29,531 nt of DNA, taken from assembly GCA_003697105.1 (NCBI GenBank), contig RFFQ01000083.1:1-29531 (forward strand). The letters are read 5' to 3'. Positions within the stretch are counted from its first letter, which is position 1. Every line of letters begins with the position of its first letter. The stretch comes from Gemmatimonadota bacterium (GTDB taxonomy: Bacteria > 4572-55 > J002). The translations under genes and the position numbers were made by a program. Shown piece after piece: positions 1-8,254 of this stretch. The notes beneath the pieces were generated by a model that worked only from the letters and a program-made list of their open reading frames with translations, had not been told where the DNA came from and ran no database searches.

Positions 1-962
1 ATCCACGGGTCAAAATCAAAGATGATAAAGATAGTCTAAAAAAATTAGGTCTAAAAAAAGAATGGTTAAACGACCTCAGTGTGTTTGAAATTCTAAAAGT
101 GAATGAGTTAGATTATGTGACAAAAATAAAATATATAAATCACCGTATTCCAATGGACACACTAAGTTTTATTGAAAAAGAGAAATTAACTGACATCAAT
201 TTTGCCTCTAAACTAAATAAATTAGCGTACTTTGAAGGTGATAAATTTCATATCGAAAAATATAGTTTCAAATTTAAAGGTTTAGGTACCATTGCATATA
301 AATACAAAGAAAATATCAAAAAAGTTGGAATAATATCGACTTGTTTCTCATTGAAAAACGACTGGCGTCTCATCGTCGGGTTGGGCAATGAATCGGTTTA
401 TGAAACCTCAATGACCTTACACCACATCTACGGGTTTCCCTATGTTCCCGGGCAGGCGGTTAAAGGCATCGTTCGGAGTTGGATCATTACCGAAGTGTTT
501 GGTAAAAATGATCAAGGTGAATCTGATTTGGAACATGCCGAAAAACGAGCATTAGCAAATCAAAGCTTTTGTGATATTTTTGGCTGCCCAAAAGAGAGTG
601 TTCATAACGAAAGCCGTCAAGGCAAAGTCATTTTCTTTGATGCCTATCCCACATCCGCACCGGAGATTAAGCCCGATGTGATGAATCCGCATTACCCTGA
701 CTATTATGGGGGAGATAAACCGCCTGCCGATTATCAGAACCCTAAACCCATATTCTTTCTCACGGTCAAAAATACGTCGTTTGAGTTTATCACCGGCGTA
801 AAACCCAAAGATAATATTGAAATTAGCGATTTTAAAACGGGACAAAAAAAGCCAATCTTAGATGTGGTCCAAGATTGGCTAGAAACTGCCCTCACCGAAC
901 ATGGTATTGGGGCAAAAACGGCGGCAGGGTACGGCTATTTTCAGCCAGCGAACACTCCGTAG
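1..962 (+). CDS. cmr6: Type III-B CRISPR RAMP protein Cmr6, 5'-truncated by the window edge
   Basis: C-terminal part of a Cmr6-type RAMP protein, a backbone subunit of the type III-B (Cmr) RNA-targeting effector complex. The frame is open from base 3 with no stop, so the GTG at 81 is probably not the start and about 319 residues are visible. Evidence: the RAMP-like motif YVPGQAVKG encoded near 440-466, and a glycine-rich C-terminal motif GIGAKTAAGYGYF at about 903-941, as in Cmr6 and related RAMP proteins. The gene ends 3 bases before the stop of the convergent mrp gene, so it is the last gene of its cas operon, and other cmr genes are expected upstream. Oddity: the first ~350 bases are markedly AT-rich and lysine/isoleucine-rich, while the RAMP core from ~360 on has host-like composition. 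Assignment to Cmr6 rather than another RAMP (Cmr4, Csm) rests on the C-terminal motif and on recognition of the family by eye. Confidence 0.85.
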   Translation, partial: PRVKIKDDKDSLKKLGLKKEWLNDLSVFEILKVNELDYVTKIKYINHRIPMDTLSFIEKEKLTDINFASKLNKLAYFEGDKFHIEKYSFKFKGLGTIAYKYKENIKKVGIISTCFSLKNDWRLIVGLGNESVYETSMTLHHIYGFPYVPGQAVKGIVRSWIITEVFGKNDQGESDLEHAEKRALANQSFCDIFGCPKESVHNESRQGKVIFFDAYPTSAPEIKPDVMNPHYPDYYGGDKPPADYQNPKPIFFLTVKNTSFEFITGVKPKDNIEISDFKTGQKKPILDVVQDWLETALTEHGIGAKTAAGYGYFQPANTP

Positions 963-965
963 TCC

Positions 966-2051
966 TTACGCATGGCCGCGCTCAATAAGTTTTTGGGCAA
1001 TATTGCGGAAGATTCCAGCGGCGGGGCTATCCGGTTGGGCGGCAACAATCGGTTTCCCGGCATCTCCTCCCACGCGAATATCCAAATTGATCGGGATGCT
1101 ACCGAGGTAAGGCACGCCATATTCTTCACAGGTTTTTTGCCCGCCGCCACTGCCAAAAATATGCTCCTCATGGCCGCAATTGGGGCAGATGTAGGTCGCC
1201 ATATTCTCGATAATACCCACCACCGGAGCATTGACTTTCTCAAACATTTTCAGACCCTTACGGGCATCAATCAGAGCCACATCTTGCGGAGTCGTGACGA
1301 TCACCGCGCCATCCAACGGCACTTTTTGAACCAACGTCAGTTGAGCATCTCCGGTACCGGGCGGCAGGTCAATGACGAGAAAGTCTAGTTCCCCCCAACT
1401 CACATCATTGAGAAACTGCTCCACGGCTTTCATCACCATCAATCCGCGCCAGATAATCGGTGAATCGGTAGAGGGAATCAAAAATCCGATAGAGATCATC
1501 TTCACCCCGTACTGTTCCATCGGTTTGAGTTTGTTCTGTTCCGTATCGGTCTCAGGGACACCTGTTACCCCCATCATTAGCGGGATACTTGGTCCGTAAA
1601 TGTCGGAATCCATTAAACCCACACGTTTACCCAATTGGGCTAATGCGACCGCCAGATTTACAGCAACCGTCGATTTACCAACCCCGCCTTTACCACTGGC
1701 AACGGCGATAATATTTTTGATCCCTTCCAACCGCCGTTGATGATCAAACGGATTCTGGCTTTCCATTTTTTTGATATTTTTGGTTGCGTTCACTTGTCGT
1801 TGAAGCGAGTGAATGGTGACCTCCTGCACGCCGGGCAGATCACGAACTGCCGCTTCTGCCGCTTGTATAATGGTCGCTCGAACATCCGGCGGCTCATTGC
1901 TGAATTCGATCCCAAATTCCACATGGCTACCTTGCACTTGAATCGATTTGACCATGGCAAAGGAGATAAGGTCCCGGCTTAAACCCGGGTAAATCACACT
2001 TTTGAGCGCTTCCGTCACCCGTTCTGGGGTTAGCGTTGCTTGGTCTGCCAT
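966..2051 (-). CDS. mrp: Mrp/ApbC family iron-sulfur cluster carrier ATPase
   Basis: Cytosolic P-loop ATPase that binds and transfers Fe-S clusters to apoproteins. The 361-residue protein has an N-terminal MIP18/DUF59-type domain (residues ~5-85) and a ParA/MinD-like ATPase domain with the deviant Walker A GKGGVGKS (~120-127), DSDIYGPS, DLPPGTGD, and the C-terminal CPNC cluster-binding motif. Length is typical. Start: the frame stays open to 2144, but the ATG at 2051 follows a GGAAGGA site, matches family N-termini, and lies downstream of a promoter whose -35 box is where the longer frame would begin. It is divergent from a CDGSH iron-sulfur protein gene, so both sides of the intergenic region carry Fe-S functions; co-regulation is only inferred. 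Confidence 0.95.
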   Translation of the reverse strand: MADQATLTPERVTEALKSVIYPGLSRDLISFAMVKSIQVQGSHVEFGIEFSNEPPDVRATIIQAAEAAVRDLPGVQEVTIHSLQRQVNATKNIKKMESQNPFDHQRRLEGIKNIIAVASGKGGVGKSTVAVNLAVALAQLGKRVGLMDSDIYGPSIPLMMGVTGVPETDTEQNKLKPMEQYGVKMISIGFLIPSTDSPIIWRGLMVMKAVEQFLNDVSWGELDFLVIDLPPGTGDAQLTLVQKVPLDGAVIVTTPQDVALIDARKGLKMFEKVNAPVVGIIENMATYICPNCGHEEHIFGSGGGQKTCEEYGVPYLGSIPINLDIRVGGDAGKPIVAAQPDSPAAGIFRNIAQKLIERGHA

Positions 2052-2115
2052 CTGTTTAATCCTTCCTAAATAATTAAAGTAAAATACACCAACATTGTCG
2101 CTTAATTTCGGGCTA

Positions 2116-2144
2116 AGAATAGGGAATCTGTACCCCAAAGTCAA
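2116..2144 (-). promoter_or_regulatory. Predicted sigma70-type promoter for mrp
   Basis: On the minus strand, TTGACT (plus-strand 2139-2144) and TATTCT (2116-2121) are separated by exactly 17 bases, about 65 bases upstream of the mrp ATG. Seen in sequence; activity is inferred. Confidence 0.55.
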
Positions 2145-2253
2145 TATTAACTTTCCTATCCCCTCCCCTAAGCGAGGACAAGATACCTGCCAGTATCGAC
2201 TATTACATCTAAAATTCTTAAAAATAGATCATCATAAAATCGTAAAAAACACA

Positions 2254-2282
2254 TTGACTTGTGACCGCCATCCTTCTATTTT
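2254..2282 (+). promoter_or_regulatory. Predicted sigma70-type promoter for the CDGSH gene and possibly the downstream operon
   Basis: TTGACT at 2254-2259 and TATTTT at 2277-2282 with a 17-base spacer, about 75 bases before the CDGSH gene start. No other convincing promoter precedes the VWA-MoxR-DUF58 operon, so this one may drive all of it. Function is inferred. Confidence 0.5.
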
Positions 2283-2356
2283 CAAAACCGTCACGGCATC
2301 CGTACCGGACACCCGTCCGTTGTTGAATTTACTTTACAAAATCACTCTGGAGGCGT

Positions 2357-2596
2357 ATGATGGATTGTCCTAAAGTTGCCCAACCGGGTCCCTATGTTAT
2401 TGAAGTTACCCCGCGTCGCTATGCTTGGTGCGCTTGTGGTCTCTCAGACCGCGACCCCTATTGCGACGGCTCGCACCGAGATTGCGGAATGAAACCCATT
2501 ATTGTCACCATTGAAGAACCCCAAAAAGTGGCATGGTGTGGTTGCAAGCAAACCCAAACACCGCCCTTTTGTGATGGCTCACATAAGTCATTGTAA
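2357..2596 (+). CDS. Double CDGSH iron-sulfur domain protein
   Basis: Small protein (78-79 residues) with two CDGSH-type 2Fe-2S motifs: C25, C27, C36, H40 (ending CDGSH) and C61, C63, C72, H76 (again ending CDGSH). Each motif supplies the three-Cys one-His ligand set known for mitoNEET-like proteins, so two redox-active clusters are expected in one chain. There is no membrane anchor or signal peptide, so it is probably cytosolic. Two ATGs are adjacent (2357 and 2360); GGAGG at 2349-2353 is better spaced for the second. Such tandem CDGSH proteins are known in bacteria and their role is not well defined. It lies divergent from mrp and 57 bases ahead of the VWA gene. Confidence 0.92.
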   Translation: MMDCPKVAQPGPYVIEVTPRRYAWCACGLSDRDPYCDGSHRDCGMKPIIVTIEEPQKVAWCGCKQTQTPPFCDGSHKSL

Positions 2597-2609
2597 ATGG
2601 TCTTATTCC

Positions 2610-2641
2610 GATGATCCGGCACACACTTGCCGGAAATCATC
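2610..2641 (+). other. Strong hairpin just upstream of the VWA gene
   Basis: GATGATCCGGC (2610-2620) pairs with GCCGGAAATCATC (2629-2641) around an 8-base loop, with a two-base bulge. No T run follows, so it is not a classical intrinsic terminator. It ends 12 bases before the VWA ATG at 2654, which lacks a recognisable ribosome binding site. It might be an mRNA boundary, an attenuator or a translation-control element; nothing here decides between these. Confidence 0.5.
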
Positions 2642-2653
2642 ACCCCATTGGTC

Positions 2654-4489
2654 ATGAATATTATCAACCCGTTTGGGCTTTTATTTCTGGCATTTATCCC
2701 GCTGATTATCCTACTGTACTTACTGAAATTACGGCGAAAACCCGTCGTGGTTCCGAGTATCATGCTATGGCAACGCACCTTGCGTGAACTCGAAGCAAAT
2801 ACTCCTTTCCAACGCTTACGCAAAAATATGTTATTATGGTTACAAATATTGATCGTGTTACTGCTGGCATTGACTCTGGCACGACCGTTTTTTAAATCCG
2901 AGGCACTGAATCTGCAAACCGCGGTCTTGGTGATTGATGCCTCCGCCAGTATGCAGGCAACGGATGTCCCACCGAGCCGGTTTGAAGCCGCCAAAACCAA
3001 AGCAGAAGCCGTGATTTCCGGTTTGGGAGACGCGGGTCAAGGTTTGATTATTATCGCCGGACGAACCCCCCAAGTCGTGCTGAATTTTACGCAAGATAAG
3101 CAACGATTACGCACGGCGATACAGGAGCTACAACCCACCGATACCCGCGCCGATTTGCGAGCGGCAATGATTCTGGCATCATCTTTGTTGACAGCACGGC
3201 AAGGAAAGATTTATATGATTAGTGACGGCGCACAGGTGGATTTGAGCGACCTTCAACTGGATGCTGTTGATGTGGAATTCGTGGCAGTGGGCAAATCCCC
3301 GGATAATCTGGCAATCACGGCTCTGGATGTTCGGAAAAACCCGTTGAATCCCTTGGAGGTACAGGCGTTCGTCTCAATCCGCAATTATGGTGCAGAAACC
3401 GTAGAAGGAAATCTTGAATTCTATTTGGAACAGCAACTGGTGGATGTCCGCCCGGTTCAACTTCGCGGGCGATCCGCCACAGCGCACCTCTTTGAAAATT
3501 TTGGGCTGCCGGCGGGGTTAGTCACCGTTAAACTCGATGTGGCAGACCCGTTACCGGTGGATAACGTGGCATATACCGTCCTGACGGCACCCCGCCCGAT
3601 TCAGATATTACTCGTCAGCGCAGATGACTATTTTTTAGAACGAGCCTTGAACCTAAACCCGCAGGTGAAACTATTTCGCACGTCGCCGGCAGATTATCCG
3701 CCTCATGGGGATTACGACCTCACAGTCTTTGATGGGTATCGCCCGGAGCCGTTACCCGCCGGCAACCTCTTGCTAATTAACACCCCAGTGCCGCCGGAAC
3801 TGGGCACAGAGACCGGACAAGTGAAAAATCCACCCATTTTAGACTGGCAACGATCACATCCGGTGATGCGCTTTGTGGACTTGGAAGATGTGCAGTGGGC
3901 ACATGCGCGGCACCTTCATCCTAAGCCGGGGGTGCGTATCTTGGCAGAAAGTACAACCACACCCTTAATATTGGCACACGAAAATATGGAACACCGCCTG
4001 ATTTACCTTGGGTTTGATCTGTTGGATAGCAATCTGCCGCTCCGGGCAAGTTTCCCGATTTTTGTTACGAATGCGGTGCAATGGCTTACCTACGCAGATG
4101 AAGCCGAATCCGCGTTCCACATCCGCACGGGAGAACCGTACATTTGGCGCACCACATCCCAGACAATCCCGCTGAGCATTACCACACCAACCGGAGAGCA
4201 TATTAAGGTATCTTCCGCGTTCCAACCCGTCCGCTTTACCCAAACCAGCCGGGTCGGAGCGTATCAAGTCCAGATGGGTGATAGTACCTTTCAGTTCGTG
4301 GCAAACTTGTTGGATGAACAGGAATCCAATCTACAACCCCAAACCGAACTCCTTTTATCGAACCAGCACTCCCTTAAAGGAGGTTCACAGGTCAATGTCA
4401 ATCGGGAGGTTTGGCGTTTGTTGGCACTGCTTGTAGTTGCTCTGATGTTGGTGGAATGGTGGGTGTACCATCGCCGGATTTATGTGTGA
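2654..4489 (+). CDS. BatA-like VWA-domain membrane protein
   Basis: A 611-residue inner-membrane protein of the BatA/aerotolerance type. The N-terminus carries a hydrophobic helix (residues ~4-24, followed by KLRRKP), a second helix at ~58-78, then a von Willebrand A domain with the metal-site motif D95-A-S97-A-S99 and a later ISDGAQ. A Cys-poor beta-rich region (~220-570) follows, then a C-terminal helix ending in basic residues, so the bulk between the last two helices should be periplasmic. Start: the frame is open from a TTG at 2627, but the ATG at 2654 gives the classical family start MNIINPFG. It is the first gene of the operon with MoxR, DUF58 and transglutaminase genes. In this family the VWA protein is the usual partner of the MoxR ATPase; substrate unknown. 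Confidence 0.85.
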   Translation: MNIINPFGLLFLAFIPLIILLYLLKLRRKPVVVPSIMLWQRTLRELEANTPFQRLRKNMLLWLQILIVLLLALTLARPFFKSEALNLQTAVLVIDASASMQATDVPPSRFEAAKTKAEAVISGLGDAGQGLIIIAGRTPQVVLNFTQDKQRLRTAIQELQPTDTRADLRAAMILASSLLTARQGKIYMISDGAQVDLSDLQLDAVDVEFVAVGKSPDNLAITALDVRKNPLNPLEVQAFVSIRNYGAETVEGNLEFYLEQQLVDVRPVQLRGRSATAHLFENFGLPAGLVTVKLDVADPLPVDNVAYTVLTAPRPIQILLVSADDYFLERALNLNPQVKLFRTSPADYPPHGDYDLTVFDGYRPEPLPAGNLLLINTPVPPELGTETGQVKNPPILDWQRSHPVMRFVDLEDVQWAHARHLHPKPGVRILAESTTTPLILAHENMEHRLIYLGFDLLDSNLPLRASFPIFVTNAVQWLTYADEAESAFHIRTGEPYIWRTTSQTIPLSITTPTGEHIKVSSAFQPVRFTQTSRVGAYQVQMGDSTFQFVANLLDEQESNLQPQTELLLSNQHSLKGGSQVNVNREVWRLLALLVVALMLVEWWVYHRRIYV

Positions 4490-4530
4490 CACAAAACCAT
4501 CTGAAGCATTCATTTGATTCAATTTAGTGA

Positions 4531-4539
4531 AAGGTGAGG
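4531..4539 (+). promoter_or_regulatory. Ribosome binding site supporting the TTG start of moxR
   Basis: AAGGTGAGG ends 7 bases before TTG 4547. There is no ATG or GTG in a better position, so the TTG start is accepted. Confidence 0.7.
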
Positions 4540-4546
4540 CACTATC

Positions 4547-5479
4547 TTGGTAATTGAAAGTCAAAAAATTGATGCGATCATCCAATCGCTATCCCAATAT
4601 TTGCAAGGAAAAGCCGAAGCACTCAAATTGGCGCTGGTCTGTTTTTTTTCCGGGGGACATTTATTGATCGAAGATTTGCCGGGGGTCGGCAAAACCACGC
4701 TGGCAATCAGTTTGGCGGAAGCATTAGGGCTTTCATTTGGGCGCATCCAATCCACCAGTGATCTATTGCCCAGTGACATCACCGGTCTATCCATCTATAA
4801 TCGGGACAGCAGTACGTTTGAATTTCATCCGGGTCCCATTTTTAATAACATTGTGCTGGTGGATGAAATCAACCGGGCGACCCCCAAAACGCAAAGTGCC
4901 CTTTTGGAAGCCATGGCGGAAAACCAAGTCACCATTGAAGGCAATACTTACAAACTGCCCCAACCCTTTTTTGTGATTGCCACCCAAAATCCAACCGAAC
5001 AATTCGGCACTTTTCCGCTACCGGAATCCCAACTCGACCGTTTTGCCTTGAAGATTCGCATTGGCTATCCGGCACGAGCGGCGGAACGGGAAATCCTTAA
5101 AATTGGCAGTACGCGGGAGGATTTGCACTCCATTGAAGCCATTATGGGGAAAGAAGATGTGATTCAATTGCAACAAACCATCCGTAACACAGTTTACCTT
5201 TCGGAAAAAATTTTGGACTATATCTTGGACATTGTGGAAGAGACCCGCCGGAGCAAGTATCTACTCGCGGGGCTTTCCACCCGCGGCGCGATGGTGATCA
5301 CAAATACCGCCAAAACGCATGCCTTTTTCCATGAGCGGAATTACGTCGTGCCCGAAGACATCAAAGACCTAATCGAATATACCGTCCCCCACCGGGTCTT
5401 GTTCCGGGACGAATACGAAAATCTCAATCGTAAGGAGATCGTCCAATCGATTATTCAAACTATACCCACCCCCCTGTAA
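4547..5479 (+). CDS. MoxR family AAA+ ATPase
   Basis: A 310-residue cytosolic AAA+ ATPase of the MoxR class, thought to act as a chaperone that remodels or activates VWA-domain partners. Walker A is GVGKT (residues 46-50), Walker B VLVDEIN (~103-109), then sensor ATQNP and the arginine-containing LPESQLDRF segment; the lid domain follows with LLAGLSTRGA. Length is normal. It uses a TTG start supported by AAGGTGAGG. It lies 57 bases after the VWA gene and its 3' end runs into the DUF58 reading frame. The last codons contain a C6 run (5469-5474) directly before the TAA stop, relevant to how the next gene is started. Confidence 0.95.
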   Translation: MVIESQKIDAIIQSLSQYLQGKAEALKLALVCFFSGGHLLIEDLPGVGKTTLAISLAEALGLSFGRIQSTSDLLPSDITGLSIYNRDSSTFEFHPGPIFNNIVLVDEINRATPKTQSALLEAMAENQVTIEGNTYKLPQPFFVIATQNPTEQFGTFPLPESQLDRFALKIRIGYPARAAEREILKIGSTREDLHSIEAIMGKEDVIQLQQTIRNTVYLSEKILDYILDIVEETRRSKYLLAGLSTRGAMVITNTAKTHAFFHERNYVVPEDIKDLIEYTVPHRVLFRDEYENLNRKEIVQSIIQTIPTPL

Positions 5480-5514
5480 TCAAAATCACCAAAGCCGGGT
5501 GGATTTTTATCGGC

Positions 5515-6360
5515 TTGGTTATTTTTCTTGGATTTGCGGCGGTGAATACCTCCAATAACCTGATCTATATCATCGTTTCCACGTTATTAGGCTTCATAGC
5601 GGTATCTGGGGTTTTCGGCAAAGAAAATTTGAGCAAACTGGAGGTTGACTACGAACTGCCCGGTGAGATGTATGCTCAAAAACCGTTTCCGGTTCGGATT
5701 ACCCTCCGTAACCCGAAAAAACGGATGCCGGCATTTTTAATCTGGGTGGTCATTCAAGGGCAGGAGGTACTCTTTCCGTTCGTGGACTGCGGCGCCGAAG
5801 CAACGGCGTACCTCAATCTATCCTTTGAACACCGGGGCAGGTATCATCTTAAAGGGGGCTATATATATTCAGTCTTTCCGTTCTCGTTTATCACACGGTT
5901 TCGGACGATCCGGCAGATGGTGGAGGGCGTGGTCTTCCCGGAACCGAAAAAATGTGATATAAAAACAATCTACGAAATCGCGCAACAGCACTTTGGGGAC
6001 CACACCCTCAACCGTGCCGGGGATAGCGGGGACATGATGTCCGTGCGCGGCTACCAGTTCGGAGACCCGCTCCGGCATATTAACTGGAAAGCCAGCGCCA
6101 AAACCGGCGACCTGAAAACAAAGGAACTTTCGACGATTGCCTTCCAACCGGTGACGATCCATTTTGAGGCGCTTAATATCCCCAACATCGAAGAACGAAT
6201 CTCCAATGTAACATATATCATCCTACAATACGTGCGGAAAGGCGTACCCATCGGCTTGCGAATCCACGACCGCCTATACCCGCCCAATATTGATAATTCC
6301 CATAAAATCAGTATGTTGACAGAATTAGCATTGCATGGAACCGAAACCGATCAAAATTGA
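5515..6360 (+). CDS. DUF58 domain protein, true start upstream of the first canonical start codon
   Basis: Membrane protein of the DUF58 family, regularly encoded next to MoxR and VWA genes. It has an N-terminal membrane hairpin (residues ~1-35 of the TTG-started form), a beta-rich region, and the DUF58 signature near YQFGDPLRHINWKASAKTG. Oddity: the open frame reaches back to 5434, and the conserved N-terminal segment KITKAGWIFIGL is encoded at about 5482-5517, before the first canonical start (TTG 5515), which would cut the first membrane helix. No ATG, GTG or TTG lies between 5434 and 5515. An ATC start (5446 after AAGGAG, or 5479 overlapping the moxR stop), a slip at the C6 run of moxR, or a sequencing indel are the options. 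The 3' end overlaps the transglutaminase gene by 26 bases. The function of the family is unproven. Confidence 0.85.
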   Translation: MVIFLGFAAVNTSNNLIYIIVSTLLGFIAVSGVFGKENLSKLEVDYELPGEMYAQKPFPVRITLRNPKKRMPAFLIWVVIQGQEVLFPFVDCGAEATAYLNLSFEHRGRYHLKGGYIYSVFPFSFITRFRTIRQMVEGVVFPEPKKCDIKTIYEIAQQHFGDHTLNRAGDSGDMMSVRGYQFGDPLRHINWKASAKTGDLKTKELSTIAFQPVTIHFEALNIPNIEERISNVTYIILQYVRKGVPIGLRIHDRLYPPNIDNSHKISMLTELALHGTETDQN

Positions 6361-8254
6361 ATCTGCCGTAAAAGTTATTAGCTATCTGATCGGCGTGATT
6401 GCCTATATCCCGCTGGCGGTGGAAATTTCCCCGTTTTATTCGGTGGCGTTTTGGGTGCTACTGGCACTGGCCATCTATCAGGAGCGGCACGCCCATTTTT
6501 TGTTGCCTCGCTATGTATTAACCTTGGTATCCTTCATCTTTTTAGCACTCGCATTTTTGCGGTTGAACCGGGAAGAGGTCGTTGTGCCCATCATAGATGC
6601 TCTCACCATTTTCATGGCGATCAAGTTTCTGGAAGATAAAAAATTTCGCGATTACATGCAGATTTACGTAATTGCGGTCTTCATGCTTGCCGGATATGCG
6701 CTGATGTCTATCGATTTGATTTTTGTAGGCTATGTGATCGTCTTACTGATGCTGTTTACGGTGGCAAGCATATTATTAACCTACCATGCCCAAAGTCCCA
6801 CATTGGAACTCGACCGGAAGACCCTGAAAACCATTATCAAACGGTCGATTTGGATTCCCATTTTATCGATTCCCGTCGCGGTGATCATCTTTACCGTGAT
6901 TCCCCGCACGACAAATCCATTTTTCAATTTTTTGAATGTGGGCAGTAAAGCGCGGTCTGGGTTTTCCGATACCGTCACGTTGGGGCAGGTCTCGGATATT
7001 CAAAATGACGAAAGCGTTATTTTCCGGGCAAAAATGGAACGGGTACCCGCTGAAAACCTCTATTGGCGGGGGGTGATTCTCAATTATTTTGATGGAAATC
7101 AGTGGGAAAGCCGTGTCCCACCGGTGGCGAAAGCCCGTCAATATTTGGACGGCGAGCGCATCAAACAAACGATCTTTTTGGAGCCTTACGGACAACGGTA
7201 TCTGTTTGCCTTGGATACCCCGTACCGGGCGTATGCGTGGCGGGTGAATGAATCCGAAGGACTGACCTTTACCATGCCATTTGCGATCTACCGCAAATAC
7301 CGCTACGAGGCAATCTCGATCCTCTCCGACCTGATTTTTGTGAAAACAATCCCGCGAGAAATCTATCTCCAATTACCGGAAAACTTTTCACCCCGCATTC
7401 GGGAACTGGCAACGAAATTAGCCGTCAGCGGAGATGAGGTCGCCACGATTGACGCGATTTATCGCCATTTGCAGAGTGCGGCGTTTTCCTATACCCTCGA
7501 TGACCTGCCAGTCTCGGCGTCACCGATTGAAACCTTTTTATTTGATAAGAAAACCGGTAATTGCGAATATTTTGCCTCCAGCATGGTCTTGCTCCTGCGG
7601 GCGGCAGGCATCCCCGCCCGAATGGTCGGGGGCTATCTGGGGGGAGAATATAATTCGAGCGGCGGATACTATCTGGTTACGCAGAAAAATGCCCACACGT
7701 GGGTAGAAGCCTATCTGGAAGGAATTGGCTGGGCACGGTACGACCCCACACCGGCAGAAGCGGCCTCTATTTTTGATAATGATTACTTCTACCGGCTAAA
7801 ATTGCTGTTTGACAGCCTTAATTTCTACTGGAACTCATTTGTCATCAACTATGATTTTCAGACACAGTTTGAACTCCTTCGCGCCTTGCGGGACCAGTTT
7901 CAACGCCCTAAAATGAACGTTTCTTTGAATCAAAATCAGGTTATGCGGTACATCGTGATGGGCATAGGATTGATCGTGCTTTTTGGATTTTTACGGACGT
8001 ACCTATCCCGCCGGCAGTCTCCCGCCGAAAAAGTGATGGCGGCTTTCTTAGCGACACTCTCCCAACGGGGCTACGAAAAACAGCCCCATCAAGGTCTGGA
8101 AGAGTTTGTGGCAACCATCACCGATCCGGAGTTACAAACAAAAGCGCACCAGTTTGTCCGCCGGTATGAAAGTTTTTACTACCGCGATCAGGAGATACCC
8201 CCAGCGGAAATTGAGAGTTTACAACACCTGATTAAGAATTTTCCCGATGCATGA
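6335..8254 (+). CDS. TgpA-like membrane transglutaminase-domain protein
   Basis: A 639-residue membrane protein of the TgpA type. Five or six hydrophobic helices fill residues ~10-190, then a periplasmic papain-like transglutaminase core with visible catalytic triad C410 (GNCEYFASS), H454 (NAHTWVEAY) and D470 (YDPTPA). A further helix at ~538-558 precedes a C-terminal cytosolic DUF4129-like tail. Domain order and length match the family. It starts inside the end of the DUF58 gene (26-base overlap) and its stop overlaps the next start in ATGA, so translation is probably coupled. Inference: it processes or crosslinks an envelope protein or peptide substrate under control of the MoxR/VWA module; no substrate is visible in the operon. 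Confidence 0.92.
   Translation: MEPKPIKIESAVKVISYLIGVIAYIPLAVEISPFYSVAFWVLLALAIYQERHAHFLLPRYVLTLVSFIFLALAFLRLNREEVVVPIIDALTIFMAIKFLEDKKFRDYMQIYVIAVFMLAGYALMSIDLIFVGYVIVLLMLFTVASILLTYHAQSPTLELDRKTLKTIIKRSIWIPILSIPVAVIIFTVIPRTTNPFFNFLNVGSKARSGFSDTVTLGQVSDIQNDESVIFRAKMERVPAENLYWRGVILNYFDGNQWESRVPPVAKARQYLDGERIKQTIFLEPYGQRYLFALDTPYRAYAWRVNESEGLTFTMPFAIYRKYRYEAISILSDLIFVKTIPREIYLQLPENFSPRIRELATKLAVSGDEVATIDAIYRHLQSAAFSYTLDDLPVSASPIETFLFDKKTGNCEYFASSMVLLLRAAGIPARMVGGYLGGEYNSSGGYYLVTQKNAHTWVEAYLEGIGWARYDPTPAEAASIFDNDYFYRLKLLFDSLNFYWNSFVINYDFQTQFELLRALRDQFQRPKMNVSLNQNQVMRYIVMGIGLIVLFGFLRTYLSRRQSPAEKVMAAFLATLSQRGYEKQPHQGLEEFVATITDPELQTKAHQFVRRYESFYYRDQEIPPAEIESLQHLIKNFPDA

Larger units (their letters stand above)
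2052..2356. other. Divergent intergenic region between mrp and the CDGSH gene
   Basis: About 305 bases with no credible gene. It carries back-to-back predicted promoters, one for each flanking gene (2116-2144 minus and 2254-2282 plus), with ~110 AT-rich bases between them. I see no riboswitch fold or clear operator palindrome. Confidence 0.6.

Noticed and set aside
81-83. GTG as the start of cmr6
   Set aside because: The frame is open upstream to base 3 with no stop and there is no clear ribosome site, so the gene most likely begins outside the window.
2052-2144. N-terminal extension of mrp
   Set aside because: It starts at the TTG of the predicted -35 box, lacks family similarity, and ATG 2051 has a good ribosome site.
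2627-2653. TTG start for the VWA protein
   Set aside because: It lies in the hairpin region, and ATG 2654 gives the standard BatA-type N-terminus.
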